The translations under genes and the position numbers were made by a program. Below, in pieces: positions 43,528 through 55,812 of a stretch of 64,000 nucleotides of DNA. Positions within the stretch are counted from its first letter, which is position 1, and each line of letters opens with the position of its first letter. Below the pieces are notes generated by a model, which was not told the origin of the DNA, searched no databases, and saw only the letters and a program-made list of their open reading frames with translations. This stretch comes from Pyrrhoderma lamaoense (lineage: Eukaryota > Basidiomycota > Agaricomycetes > Hymenochaetales > Hymenochaetaceae), in the NCBI GenBank assembly GCA_002794735.1, contig NBAZ01000012.1, positions 248,001 through 312,000 on the forward strand, written 5' to 3'.

Positions 43528-45723
43528 ATGTCTGAATCTTCGTCACCGTCACAGTATCGAACTGTGGGCATTCTGCTAGCCATTGGTTCCGGCCTCCTCA
43601 TTGGAACATCCTTCGTTTTCAAGAAAAAGGGATTGTTGAGCTCACAATCTGGGCATAAGGCCGGGGAGGGTGTTGCCTACTTAAAATCGGTATGTACCTA
43701 CTGGGCTATATATCTGTCTACAGCAGACCTCTGAATATACTTTAGCCTATGTGGTGGCTGGGAATGACTCGTAAGTACTATATATCCTTATTACTAATGG
43801 ATACTAAGCGCTGATGTGCACACTTACAGTAATGATATGTGGAGAGCTTTGCAACTTTGGAGGTAAAGCTCTGTTCAGCCTATCATACTAAAGTTGAATG
43901 TGTATTGATATATCCCTGAAGCATATGCCTTCGTAGAAGCCATCGTTGTGGTAAGATCGAGCCAATTCGTCTAGCTACCAAAACAACTGACATAAACAAC
44001 AAAGACACCCCTTGGAGCGCTCTCCGTTGTTATATCTGCTATTCTGTCTCATATAATACTGAAAGAGAAGCTTACACTATTTGGCTGGATTGGATGTACT
44101 CAGTGTATTCTAGGTGCAATTATCATCGCACTTAATGGTCCGGAAGAACAGTCCGTGTCAACCATAGCGGCCTTCAAGAAGCTTTTCTTAGCTCCAGGGT
44201 TTCTGTCATATGGAAGTGTCTGTATAGCGACATCCCTTGTAATTATATTCTTCATTGCTCCAAAGTATGGAGAGAAGAGCATGATCTGGTACATTCTAAT
44301 CTGCTCCCTCATTGGCGGAATAAGTGTCAGCTGCACTCAAGGCCTCGGGGCGTGTATATTGACCACCATAAGAGGGGAGAATCAAGTACGTGTAAAGTTG
44401 TGTGTGAAACTCCTGAATGTCACATTAAAGTTTGTCTCACCACTTCTAGTTTAAAAATTGGTTCATCTATTTCCTGCTCATCTTCGTTATCTGCACGTTA
44501 TGTAAGAACTCAAAGAGCCCTCTTGGATTCTCTAACTTAACCAAATTTATACATAGTGACAGAGATCTACTACCTAAATGTGGCTTTGGCACTTTTCAAT
44601 ACTGGTGAGCCTAAAAATAATGTCTCGTGAAAAAGTGATCTAATCTATCTTTAGCGATGGGTATGTTTTGTTATTTTTAGACTGATTTATTGAAGTTGAC
44701 ACAGGAAGACAGTAACACCAACATACTATGTCTTATTTACCTTTTGTACCCTCGTCACCTCTATCATCCTTTACCAAGGGCTAAAGGCATCGGCATCTGC
44801 AATAATAACCATTGTCCTGGCATTTCTCGTCATATGCTCCGGGATCTCGATTCTCCAAATGTCCAAGATTGATCCACGCAACCTCCAGAAACTTGACCGG
44901 AAGACAACCATTCTCTTGCAAGCTGCTCGGGAAGAGGTCCATCCGGGAGAAGCGTGGATGGTCATGATACTGATGATGATGATGAAGAGAAGCTCCTCGA
45001 AGCAACAGAAGAACCGGGAATGGACTCCGTTGCCGGCCGGTTCAGTGGAATAGGAGGTACAGTTGTGCGAGCTAGGCGCCGAGCCACGCTAGCAAATTCA
45101 AAGAAGGGTATGCATCGAAGTGGTCGTGCTCGGTCGGGAACAACTGCGAGCGCGCCTGGGCCGAGTCTTGCTCGACCAAGTTTTGCGAGTCGAGTTTCAA
45201 ATGGCTCGAATTCTAATTGGTCAACAGGCATGGATAGCGTTCGCGCTCGGCAGCTTCACGAACTATGGAAGGAGGAATATGAAGAGAAACGTGCGGCAGA
45301 TGAGCTGTCTTCAGCCCAGGTCTTCCCTATAGATGAGGAGAAGCGGGGAAGTGTAGATGGGATGCCTTTAGGGCAAATGTCCTTTAGTGCATACGACAAA
45401 GCTCCTAGAAAACGAGTTTTATCAGATGAATTAGTCTCGTCCCCGATAGCTTCAAGGTCGATGTCGGGGAACTCAAGCAAACGTCTAGTGTTCATTTCAA
45501 CGAGCGTATACCTGATGTTAGGGACGATATGCACATACCTCCCTTACCCGCCGCACCCACACCCGCACTAGTCTCCTCCATTAATACATCGCTTCCTAGT
45601 TTACATCTCCCAACCCCTTCCTTTCATCTTCCCAGCTTCCTTTCACGCCATTCTCATCCCTCCAATCCCCAATCCACACCCGTTTTAGAGGCTGGATTGC
45701 AAGAGAAGGAGAAGTTGAGTTAA
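43528..45723 (+). CDS. NIPA-type magnesium transporter (DUF803), copy B
   Basis: Second NIPA paralog. The N-terminus is short (MSESSSPSQYRT) and goes straight into VGILLAIGSGLLIGTSFVFK, then [135 protein letters not shown] (a five-base micro-exon carries the end), VTPTYYVLFTFCTLVTSIIL and MSKIDPRNLQKLDRK. The tail is acidic then Ser/Arg-rich. Breaks near 44939 and 45466 each need one C or G; with them the tail runs to 45723. It lacks the long Ser/Ala leader of copy A, which is the clearest difference between the two. Confidence 0.88.
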
Positions 45724-45948
45724 TAATTTGTACCTTTTCTCTCTCTTCAACTATGCCATTGTTTAAGTACGCCTCTGATGTCCTATATATCTAATGACCA
45801 CTCGACTGTAACTTATGTCTTTGTAGTTTGTTACTGATACGTCCATATATTTGCACAATATGTTTAAACCGTGCGTGTGAAATATGATAGAGGGGGATAT
45901 ATGTATCTGTACACATGCTATGGGTTATACTACACAAAATAAATCAAA

Positions 45949-48782
45949 CTACAATAAAACTTCGTTAGTAGGTTTTCGACGGAAGAGTATATAGTAATGT
46001 CTTCGAGCTGTGGACTCACTTCTTAGTCGTACTCGTCTATGTTTCGGTTTCTCCGCAGGTTCCTCGTCCGCTATTTCCTCCATTTTTTCTTCTGTCTCTT
46101 CTTCTGGGGGATCAGACTGTTCAAGGAACTTATCAAGTTCGTTGATGTTTGCTGCTGAGTACCGTTTCAGTCGTCTTAGTATTTCGCCTGCTAGTACTAC
46201 GTCCTCTGAGTTACTTCTCGCCACTCGTTCGGCATACGATCTCGCTCGGATGAGGTCACCAGAGTGTTGTTCGTGATAGCTCGCGACGTATATCAGACTT
46301 TTGGAGAATTGGAACGTTGCTTTATTCTCAGCTATAACGGGGTTTTAAGCAAATTGAGCGTAAAGGAAAGGGAAAACGAAAAAGGTTAGTAAGAGTTTTT
46401 TCTCTTTCATGGGTTTGCCATCATAAGGTATTAAAGTGAAGTAATGGAATACTGACCTATTGATGTGTCTATGATCCTTTGGTGGTATAATGCAGCAGAG
46501 TGGAAATCCTCGATCTCATGATATAATTTGGCTAATCTTTCACAGATCGTCATATCATGCATGTCGGCACTAAGTAATGCTCGTTTGAAACATTCAATGG
46601 CTTCACGGTGTCTTGAAATTATAAATAGATAGTGTTAGCCAGATGATTATACAGTTTCCTGACAAATTGACAACGTACTTGCCCATTTCTTCGTAACACA
46701 TTCCTTGGGCTTGCCAGATACGAACATCGTACGGCCTGATAAGTCAACAAGTCAGATTTTTTTACCTCTAGTGATGAACAGTTAAAGTCACCTTAGAGCA
46801 GTAGCTCGTTGATAATAGTACAAAGAATATTGATGCATATTGAGTAATTCGTATGCTTGTCCGAGCCCATACCAAGCTCTATAGTCTTTCCGATTAACAT
46901 CTTGTGAAATATCAAAAGTATCTTTAATCAATGGCTTGAACAGATCTTGTTCTTAAGGGTACATACCAATCGCTCTCCTATAAGATTCAATTGCAGCATG
47001 TGAGTTCTTAATTTCCACATATTCATGACCCATAAGCGTCCAAGCAGGAAGGTAAGATTGGTCAAGCTCTGTCGCTCTTCTAAAATACTGTATCGCCCTT
47101 TCTGGATCTTGCCGTAACGAATAATGATTTCCGACCATACAACACACCTCTGGTCGATCTTTATCTATGTTCAAGTAGAAATGTGCGAGTTTAGATAACT
47201 TCACTTTGTTTTCGGCTACGTAGAGGATATTCGAGAGTATGTCTATATCATCAATCCGCATAGGATCAATTTTTATCAGTTGATCGAATTGGAGTTCTGC
47301 ATGTCGGAAATCTGGAGATATTTCCGATAGTTGAGGTGTGAAATACCATGAATGGATATGAATATTAGAATAGCATTAAGATAAATCGATCATTATATCT
47401 CGGTTGCTTACCGTGTAAGTGATAGAGGAGGGCCGCTTTCATGCTCATGATCCAAGTACTTTCCGGGAAAAACTCAGGCTTCAGTAGACGGTCACACATA
47501 GCAACATCTTCATCTACAGGGGCCTGAAGGTCCACGATCACTTTGATTTTGAAGAAATCCACCAAGGGATGATTTTGTGGTAGATCAATCAAGGGAAGTA
47601 TTGCTGCTAGCTTGAAATTCGACAAAGAAGTTGATCACTGAAAAAGAGAGGAGGTTGAATAAAGACTATTTTATCTACCTCGTCTCGATCTCCAAGACAG
47701 CTAGCCAAGAGAAGCCAAGCTGACCAATTCCATGGATATCCCTTGATAGAAAGCAGGGCAGCTTCGACGGCCTCTTCCTTTCGTGATAGCCGTTTCAAAA
47801 AAAGAGCTTTTCTGTGAGATATGCGGCAGTAGGTTAATGACGTATGTCCAGCCACAAATGATTCAACTTTTTCTTCTCGTTAAACAAATAACGCCTAATT
47901 CCCACTCACAGGAAAAGTAACCAAGGATTCGTCTCATCAGAGACCATTTCCAATAGTTCTTGGATGTATTTGTTGACAGGTACAGGGGGTTGCTGGGGGG
48001 CATGAGATACACTCGTACTTTTCGCTAAGAACGAAAAGAAATTCGAATAACGATTTTATTGGCGCAGTGTGGGGAATGTGTGGGGTGAGTACATCAAGAT
48101 TGTGAGAGAAAGGTGCATAGCATTAAGCTTACAGTTCTGTTGTAAAGTATCTTTAATGAGTCCCAAATCAGTCGCTACACGAACTCAGTCGAGAAGAGGA
48201 ATCTGGGCTTACAATCTAAATTATGCCAGTCTCGTAAAGCTCGTTTCTCTTCTGCCTATTTTTAGGACACACATACAAATAGTTGTATGTAATTAGCAAT
48301 CACCATCAACGATTACTATATTTGAATTATTAGAACTCTCCGTACCAGAAAGTCGAAGTACCACCGCATAAACCGACCCTTTGCGCTTTTACATTCTAAT
48401 AATAATTTTGATGCGCGCATGTACTCTTTGGCTTCGGCAAAGGAACGTGATGCTGCAAGGACGTCTTGCTCTTCGTCCTCTAAAACTTCCTCTGCAACTT
48501 CTGGAGATTCTACTGCACTACCTTCATGTATTGCACCGTCTTGTACTGCAGTTAGCATGGACATGTTCGCTGATCGATCCTCTTTGGTCTTTACTCGTCG
48601 TTTCTCTGGTGGTATTGCAAGTAGTAGTTCTGATGCCCTATTTCATTATTCGTATTTGTCCCCATCATGAACTTTGATCTCAAAGAGGGATAAGAAACGA
48701 ACCACTTGGACGCATAGTATAATCCTCTCTCCGTACAATCCTTCACAGCTTTTCTCAAGCAAGCGACACAGTCCTCTTCCAT
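45949..48782 (-). CDS. CDC23: Anaphase-promoting complex subunit 8 (Cdc23)
   Basis: Cdc23/APC8 is a TPR scaffold of the APC/C ubiquitin ligase in the nucleus. The start [16 protein letters not shown] is followed by [20 protein letters not shown] (joined over a 60-nt intron), [36 protein letters not shown], then the segment from AEL-like through [20 protein letters not shown], and tandem TPRs [59 protein letters not shown] and [20 protein letters not shown]. The ordering and the Pro-Met-Arg...Asp-Ile motif are characteristic of APC8 rather than APC3 or APC6. The C-terminus is Glu-rich then basic, ending at 45949. About ten exons. The first 200 bases upstream carry two ACGCGT boxes. Tail to tail with NIPA copy B, 225 bases apart. 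Confidence 0.93.
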
Positions 48783-49110
48783 CGTTTAAATCGTAAAGTA
48801 GAATACAGTTATTTCTTTCTTCTGGTTGGCCAATGTCCTGTGTTTGTTTGAAAAGTGATCAGAAGGCCGGGTACGAGAATTCAGTTCACTGTGTGTTTAT
48901 TAGTTTTATGATCGACTCTGCGGGTGAGCTTAAGCTTCCGAGTGAAGAACGCGTGACAGAGACGCGTTCTTTTTGTCACGCCTCTTCCTGAAGTTTAAGC
49001 GCCTATCTAAATCCAGAGTTATTGATTTCGGAAGGCACAATTATCTAAAAGAAAAAGGAATTAGATGGGTGATCGCGTTCGGGCTTGTTAGATGTGAGAC
49101 GACTCTCAGT
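48783..49110. promoter_or_regulatory. CDC23 upstream region with paired ACGCGT boxes
   Basis: ACGCGT occurs at 48949-48954 and 48962-48967. The two lie inside a perfect 10-bp inverted repeat, AAGAACGCGT / ACGCGTTCTT (48945-48954 and 48962-48971). ACGCGT is the MluI cell-cycle box bound by MBF at the G1/S transition in fungi. It sits about 165-185 bases upstream of the CDC23 start codon. Control of CDC23 by MBF is inference; the downstream tRNA-Ser is transcribed by Pol III and would not use it. Confidence 0.55.
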
Positions 49111-49210
49111 GGCGCTATGGCGGAGTGGTTAACGCGAGAGATTCGAATCTTTCTTCTTTCGAACTATCTCTTCCACTTTGTGGGCGCAGGTTCGAATCCT
49201 GCTGGCGTCG
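49111..49210 (+). tRNA. trnS-CGA: tRNA-Ser (CGA anticodon) with 18-nt intron
   Basis: Acceptor GGCGCTA pairs with TGGCGTC (two G-U pairs) and the discriminator is G, as in tRNA-Ser. The anticodon stem is AGAGA/TCTCT; the loop begins TTCGAA, giving CGA at 34-36. An 18-nt intron occupies 49148-49165, one base 3' of the anticodon. The long variable arm CCACTTTGTGG and T arm GGTTCGAATCC are complete. Confidence 0.94.
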
Positions 49211-49809
49211 AAGTTTTTTCTAAACTATAAGTACTATTCATATTGATATAATGTTAATCGTTGCAATTTGCGAACATTTATTTTTTCAATTTTATTCAAA
49301 TTTTCATACTCTCAATCAATCAATGATATCCTATGTATATACATATTTAAATTTTCATTTTTTAACATACGATCAACATTTCTTGCCCCCGGAAAGTAGA
49401 CTCTAAACTATGATCGCTAGTCTGAAGTTGAAAAAAAAGGAAGCGAAAAAGCAGTGAGCTGAAAAAAAGTAGGCATCGCAAGCAGACAGGGGATTTCACA
49501 GCGAGTATTAACAAAAAAGAAATAAAGAAGAGCCGGGAACCGGGGGAGGGGGGGGGCAGCTTATTAGGGGATTCAAGCAACAAATGTGACACAGGAAGAA
49601 CAATGAGGGCGTACGGGGCTAGCACAATGACATTTAAGAGGGGAGAAGTGTGAGAATTGAAAAAAGTGACAGGAAAAAGATAACAGGGCTAAATGTTAAG
49701 TGTTAGAAACAAAAAAAAATCTTTATCGGCAGTAGTAAGTACAGACAAAATAAGCACATAGCCATTTTGAACTCAGGCTGAAGATGGGTCAAGCCTCATA
49801 CAAAGCCTT
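49211..49809. other. Intergenic, no gene seen
   Basis: AT-rich DNA followed by A-rich and G-rich tracts up to the stop codon of the PWWP gene. No conserved ORF, repeat or RNA gene. Confidence 0.5.
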
Positions 49810-51504
49810 CTACGCTTCTGACATAGTTACATCAGCAATTGTAGAATCTGCCATTGTGATGTCACCCGCTGCGGAGGCCCATTTGCTTTGGATGCAACAT
49901 CGCCATTGACGCTGAGTTCACCAGTTCCATTTGCGTCCTTCCCGTTCAAAGTAGATTCGGGAGCAAGGGTAGCAGCGTCCGTGGGAAATGGACCTTGAAG
50001 AGTAAGATTATCATCCCCTGGCTTAGTAGTATCTCCCGTCGCAGGCTTTTCACTTCCACTGTTAATCGTGACCTGCCATTTATTCACTAAGGCCTGTGCT
50101 CGGTCTTTGAACCTGAATTCGTCGTCACGAGGCACTGGACCTTTCAGCGCTGCAATATGACGCATCACTTTTCCAATTTTTGAGAACTGGAAAAAGTATA
50201 AAAAAAGGATAACAGTGTCAATATGAGGCTCCACACATATACCGAGTAAAAGTAAAGAGAACGACCCCTCCAACAAAAAAAAATCCGTCCGCACGAGAAT
50301 ACAAAATTTTCAAAGAATAACGAAAACATACCTGAAGATACTTGAGGGAGATGTCATATTGCTCAATGCTGCTGAAAAGGCTATCAAGGGAAGGCATATC
50401 CTGAGGTAGATAACATCAATTACTGCCTAACAACTGCTATCATATTTTACAAACCTCATCCTTTGGGGGAACCTTTCCCAAAAATGCACGTTGAAGTCTG
50501 TGTCTCATGTCCTTCACCTTGACTGCATCAGGATCGTTTTCCAGATTGTCTGTGTGATAAAATATAGACAATTCCATAGTCAGAAACCCACGTTTTCGAG
50601 AATAATCTAAGTTTTTGAATTCTCACCGTCTTCTTTATCTGACTTTTCACGTTTTGCCTTTTTGGTTGGGGGCTGAGCAGCCTTCTTGCTTGGTCCTGCA
50701 TCATCAGCTCGACCACCCTCATCCTCAGATTCGACCATTAATTTAGATTTTGGTCCATTCTTCTTGTTCTTTGCTGATTTATCGGTTTTCTCTGGCGCGG
50801 ACTTCTTTTTGGGTGCGACGTCAGTCTTTCCCTTGTCCTTTTTGACTTTGCTCTTTGCTTTGTTGGCACCTTCGCTATCGCGTTTCCTCTTCTTAGCCTT
50901 AGGTTTCTCATCGTCATCGCCATCATCATCATCATCCTCTTCAGCATCAAGTTCATCCACCTCTGCATTAGCGTTGGCCTCCTCAGCAGCCTCCTGCTTT
51001 TTTGCCATTTCTTCCTCCCATTTGGAGGGATCGAGGGCTATACGATAACCAGTCAAGAGATCACCGTTCTTCTTGTGCGGCTCATTGATATAAGCCTCAA
51101 TCTCGTGCGTTTTGAGCTTAGAAAGGTCCTTCGTGTTGAGCCATGCGCTACGATAAGCAATGGTATAGATAGATCAGAGAATAGGTGAGTCATATGGAGT
51201 CCGATTATGAACGTATAAACGCGACGTACTGATCCCCAGCAGGGAAGAACCTTATGCAGTAAAAATTGGACTTTTTAGGGCGATCTTTGGCGACGTCTGG
51301 TCTCACTGTGTCTGGGTCTACAACCTATGATATAATATAGGGTCGAGAAACGTTTTGATAAGTAAAAATAATAAAAAGAAAAAAAATAGTAAAACGAACT
51401 TGTCCTGGCCAGGCTGGAAAGCCGCGTAGCTTCCCAAGGACTATCTCATTCACTTCGTATTTGATCTCATCCTTTGGATGCTTCGGACCTCCTTTTTTGC
51501 TCAT
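49810..51504 (-). CDS. PWWP-domain chromatin protein (HDGF/LEDGF-like)
   Basis: A nuclear protein expected to bind methylated histone H3 (H3K36me) through PWWP and partner proteins through its helical C-terminal domain. The start MSKKGGPKHPKDEIKYEVNE leads to VLGKLRGFPAWPGQVV (the PWWP motif appears as PAWP), then KKSNFYCIRFFPAGD, AWLNTKDLSKLKTHEIEAYI. A long Lys/Glu/Asp-rich middle (with KAKKRKRDSEG-type nuclear signals) follows. The C-terminal segment DMPSLDSLFSSIEQYDISLK through FSKIGKVMRHIAAL and FRFKDRAQALVNKWQ matches the TFIIS-N/LEDGF integrase-binding fold. A frame break near 49879 (CCC run) is needed to reach the end TMADSTIADVTMSEA. Which family member is meant (Pdp-like versus HDGF-like) is open. 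Confidence 0.84.
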
Positions 51505-52823
51505 GATTCACCGGAATATGAAGAGTGGCTAATTAAGAGCGGAGGACAGAAGTGAGACAAAGTTGAAGGTAGGCGGGGCGCTTGTGAGAGCTATAGAACG
51601 TCGAAGGAACAGGTCAAACCAAACAAACAGGATTTGCCGCTAGTCAGGGTCTAATCGGCAATCTCCTTAGTGTTGCATAAACACCTGTATATGGTAATTT
51701 TTTCATGCGGGTATTGATCAAAATGAATGACGAGATCGATATGAGTGCACAATATTTCAACAGACGGGTCTGAAGCCGGAGACAGGGTATAAATGAGAGC
51801 AAAAAGCTAATTTTTGAAGGTTTCACTCCTCAGAGTTTTTCTCCCTCTGTTACCATTTCTTGTTCATGGATGGGAATTAGTCAGCTCGATTCTAGGGTTT
51901 TTGTTGAGGAGAAAATGATAATGATGATATGAATAGGAAATATCAGCCCAACCAGTTCTAACGGACTCGCGTTGTTCTTTGTATTGTATTCTTCCCGGGT
52001 TCTGTAAATTGCTAGAAGAACGCCTTCTTATATGAGCCTATCCCGTGTCAGATGCCTATGGAAGAACGAAAGATTGCAAAAGGCATAAAACCCAGATAGT
52101 AGAACTAGACCCGAGGGGGGAAGGTTTCAAGCAGTTACCCTATTATATGGGCATTAGTTAGATCATTGTGAGAATTTTTCTATCTGCCTTACGATGATTA
52201 TTAGCAGGATTCATGTTACATTGGAAACTCAGAAGCATTGAATGTCGCGCTGAAAACATAAAAACAGGGGTTATTCAGTATTTCGGCTGGTCACAGTCTA
52301 AAAAATTAATTTCTATTTGTATTTCCACAGATTCCAGATTTTTTTTTCGAGCGAGTTTCAAGTCCCTGTATGTATAAATAGTCTCCTGCTGCATCTATCC
52401 CCACGGATCACCGGGATCAACTGTGTGGCTTTCATGCATCTTCTATTTTCTAATTTAAACCATGAAAAGGTTACTTTACAGACTTTTTTGGCGTCTGCTT
52501 AAATTCAGAGAACGCTGGAGCCCATTCCGTCTGTGTATACTACGCTTCCACCACTAGATGGGGTTACTTTTCATTATTACAACCTAGAGTCAATTTATAG
52601 TTTAAAGAGCACAGAGTACCGAAAAAAAGCAAAGTTAGTGAGTAGATTAATGGAGTCTTATTTTATTGGTAATAATCGGCTCAAGATGACGGTGTGGGCG
52701 AGCCAAGAGTTCCAAGAGGACGATGTAGTCAACCTGTGACATAAGAGAATGTAACTGCCACCGCTTCCCAATTTGTTTGTTTCTTTCCTTCAACCCCCTC
52801 CGTTGTAACTCACCAACTCTCAG
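51505..52823. other. Intergenic, 1.3 kb
   Basis: The gap between two divergent genes, PWWP (-) and GH79 copy B (+). It holds both promoters. Three short ORFs (near 51650, 52320 and 52540) have no domain. Pyrimidine-rich DNA precedes the GH79 start. Confidence 0.45.
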
Positions 52824-55163
52824 ATGGTGCGCCCTTCACCTTGGGCTCTCGCTGCAGCCCTTGCGCTTGGGGTATCTAGCGTATCTGCTGTAACAGTTTA
52901 TGGAACAGCGACTACCGATGCTTCAGGTTCTGTGCCCACACAATGTATTGGCGCAATTGCTTGCGATGGCAATGTATTAACGCCTACGGGCGCACAAGAG
53001 AACTTCAACTCTTCTATACCGGTTCAACTATATTCTGGTGGAATGGATGGTCTTTCAATAGGAGTTCCGGGGTATTTTGGTGGATTTTCAATCGAATTGT
53101 CAGTTGCCGACAAAATCCGTATGTCTACTACTTTCACATTATACTACATAGACCCTTGCTCATCTAATATATAAAGTGGGAAAGGATGGTGATCGAGTTA
53201 ATCCTATTTTCCTTAACTTGATGGCAACCTTAACTTCACGAGGAGGTTCAGTATATATCCGTATTGGTGGTAATACGCAGGATAAGGCAACTGTTGTTCC
53301 AGAAGGGCTGGCAGATGGACAGACGATCGAGAAAGCGGATGAAGACGCTAGTACTGTAAGATTTGGCCTATCACTTTCACTGGATGAAAAATATGTTTAC
53401 TAGACTACTCTCAAAGACATACACACCGAGGCTTCTTGTATCACCTAACATCCTTTATGCTATGGGAAACATATCGGAACTCCTTCCTGTTAAATGGTTT
53501 ATTGGAGTGCCATTCAATGATACGGAGAACCCACGACTACTTATGGGAGAGCTTGCAGAGAAAATTCTTGGAGACAATTTACTTGGGATGCAGCTTGGCA
53601 ATGAGCCGGATCTGTACTTCAACAATGCTATCCGTAGTTCAGACTACACCGTTGATCAATACAGCACGGAATGGGGAGAAGTCCTTCAAGACTATATCTC
53701 TGACTCTTCAATCAGGAATAATTCAATGTTTGTTGCACCTAGTGTATGTTGTGGTGGTAGTATCGGGTGGACTCCCGAGGAGGTTTGGGATACGGGTTTC
53801 TTGGATAACTACAAGGATCATCTGTCATACATATCAGTCCAACAGTGAGTACTTGCTTATCTCATTGTCGTATGTAATCTGAACTTGTTGTTCTAGTTAT
53901 CCGACGAATAACTGTAACTCCTCTGGGAGTGCTATCAACCCACAGGATATCTTTGATGCCATGTTCCTCAATCATAACAATGTTCAGACACTCAACACTG
54001 CATACGTCAACACCACAACTATTGCTCAGACTATTGGAAAGCCCGTTGTCATGTTTGAAACGAATACAGCGTCTTGTGGTGGTTTCTCTGGCCTTAGTGA
54101 CTCTTTTGGTGCAGCCATGTGGACTGTTGACTATTCTCTGAATATGGCCATGAGTAACTTTTCTCATGCTCTCTACCACGTTGGTGGACAGAGTGATTAC
54201 TACAATGTATATAATTTTCAATTTTTTGTGTGTCTATGTTTTCTCTAACAGCCTAATTTTCACATAGGCTTTCACACCCATGTCTACGAACCAGAGCAGC
54301 TTCCGGCAGTGGACCATTGGATCGACTTTTTATCCCATGCTAGTACTTGCTGAGGCATTCGGCTCGTCGGGTACGGCACAGGTCGTAGATCTGTATATGA
54401 ACGGCAACAACCAGTACACTCCTGGATATGTTATTTACGAGAATGGGAATCCTGACCGTGTTGTGTTAATCAACTATCTTACTGACTCTCAGGTGCTAGT
54501 AATTATACTGCATATATCAGCGTTGGAGGCAATGAGACAGGCACTACAGCCGCTACACCTTCAAGCGTCCAGGTTAAATACATGCTTGCAGCCTCAGCCG
54601 CAGATAAATTTGGAATTACTTGGGCGGGGCAGGTGAGGTTTTATACCAGGTACAGAAATATGCCTATACTAACCATCCGCCTTAGACATTTGGAGGAGCA
54701 TTTGAATCCGATGGTCGACTCCAGGGTGATGAAGTTGTTTATACCTATGAGTGTGACACAACGAACAATGTCTGTGCTGTCCCAGTACCCGCGCCTGCGG
54801 TTGCCGTTGTATTCTTGAATTCTGCGCCTATGATGAATCTGAACCGGATGCTACTCAGACATTTGCAACTTCAACTACTGCTGTAAGTGTTGGAAATGAA
54901 ATTTCGTATTTGTCTATACTAAGCCGTCCTTGCTCCCCTCTAATACCCTCTAGACTGGCGCCGCAAACACCGCTACAGTTGACCAAGCCGTACTAGCCAC
55001 GTCAAACGGACGCGGCGGAGGAAAATGGGACAGTTTTGGATCAACCAGTTATGGAAGTTCAAATAGTGGCTTTGGTATGACAGCGATGCTCACCTCGGCA
55101 GCACTCACTGGGATGCTCACTATTCTTGGTGCTATGTTTGTCTTACACAATGCATGGCCATGA
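52824..55163 (+). CDS. GH79 family glycosidase (beta-glucuronidase type), copy B
   Basis: Paralog of copy A, likely secreted: the N-terminus MVRPSPWALAAALALGVSSV is a signal peptide. Blocks in order: IPVQLYSGGMDGLSIGVPG, NPIFLNLMATLTSRGG, YIRIGGNTQDKA, KWFIGVPFNDTENPR, MQLGNEPDLYF (acid/base Glu, codon 53603-53605), APSVCCGGSIGWTPEE, VMFETNTASCGGFSGLSDS (nucleophile Glu, codon 54057-54059), YHVGGQSDYYN, then the beta domain FGITWAGQ, DGRLQGDEVVYTYECD and CAVPVPAPA. The C-terminus is Gly/Ser-rich and ends with MLTILGAMFVLHNAW, a GPI- or membrane-anchor type tail. Breaks near 54492 and 54827 are each fixed by one G/C. Several 50-70-nt introns are at positions matching copy A. Confidence 0.9.
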
Positions 55164-55532
55164 TAATTGTTATCCTTACCAAGGAGGATAATTAAGGCAT
55201 ATTCTTCACTCTTCCTTCTGATTCGAAGTGATTATGATATTGGACTTGAACGCCTCTTAATCTCTGTTATCTTTTCTTTTATCCGTGGGGATCCATCGAC
55301 TAATAATTAGAAGTCTGTAATGCATTAATACCCAACCTTTTTTGTCACACTCGTTTTTTCTCAAAAAAAAACAGTTCCTTTTCCCTACTTCCTACTTACT
55401 GTAATGAAACTTCTCGATGGATGTTAATTTTATAGAGACGAAAGATGAATGAGGATGATTTGTTACATAGAAATACCTACGTGCTTGAAGGGTTTGACGA
55501 GTGATGAGCTTCTCCTAGGGATGAAAAAGATT
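55164..55532. other. Intergenic gap, GH79-B 3' flank
   Basis: AT-rich DNA between the GH79-B stop codon and the 3' end of the minus-strand tRNA-Ser. No gene seen. Confidence 0.5.
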
Positions 55533-55625
55533 CGACACCAGCAGGATTCGAACCTGCGCCCACAAAGTGGAAGAGATAGTTCGAAGGATTCGAATCTCTC
55601 GCGTTAACCACTCCGCCATAGTGCC
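55533..55625 (-). tRNA. trnS-CGA: tRNA-Ser (CGA anticodon) with 11-nt intron
   Basis: On the minus strand GGCACTA pairs with TGGTGTC, the discriminator is G, the anticodon stem is AGAGA/TCTCT and the loop TTCGAA gives CGA. The intron is 11 nt, shorter than the 18 nt in the copy at 49111. The exons differ from that copy only by a compensating A-U/G-C change in the acceptor stem (GGCACTA/TGGTGTC versus GGCGCTA/TGGCGTC). Confidence 0.94.
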
Positions 55626-55812
55626 GCATAAGAACGAGTTAACATTTAATGTATATAAATATATAATTCCTTTATAATGTAAGTCATTGATGGAAATTAA
55701 CCTCCGTTGAAGGGAGGAGATCGGCACTTACAAAGTTACATGTAAAGTAGACGACGAGAGTTTAAACGTCATCGTGCTTAATTAATCAATAATTAAATAA
55801 AGCAAGTCCACG

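Noticed and set aside
49111..49210. ORF overlapping the tRNA-Ser gene
   Set aside because: The cloverleaf with intron, long variable arm and G discriminator explains the sequence fully.
55515..55727. Minus-strand ORF overlapping the second tRNA-Ser
   Set aside because: It translates the tRNA itself and resembles the ORF over the first tRNA-Ser only because both are tRNA copies.
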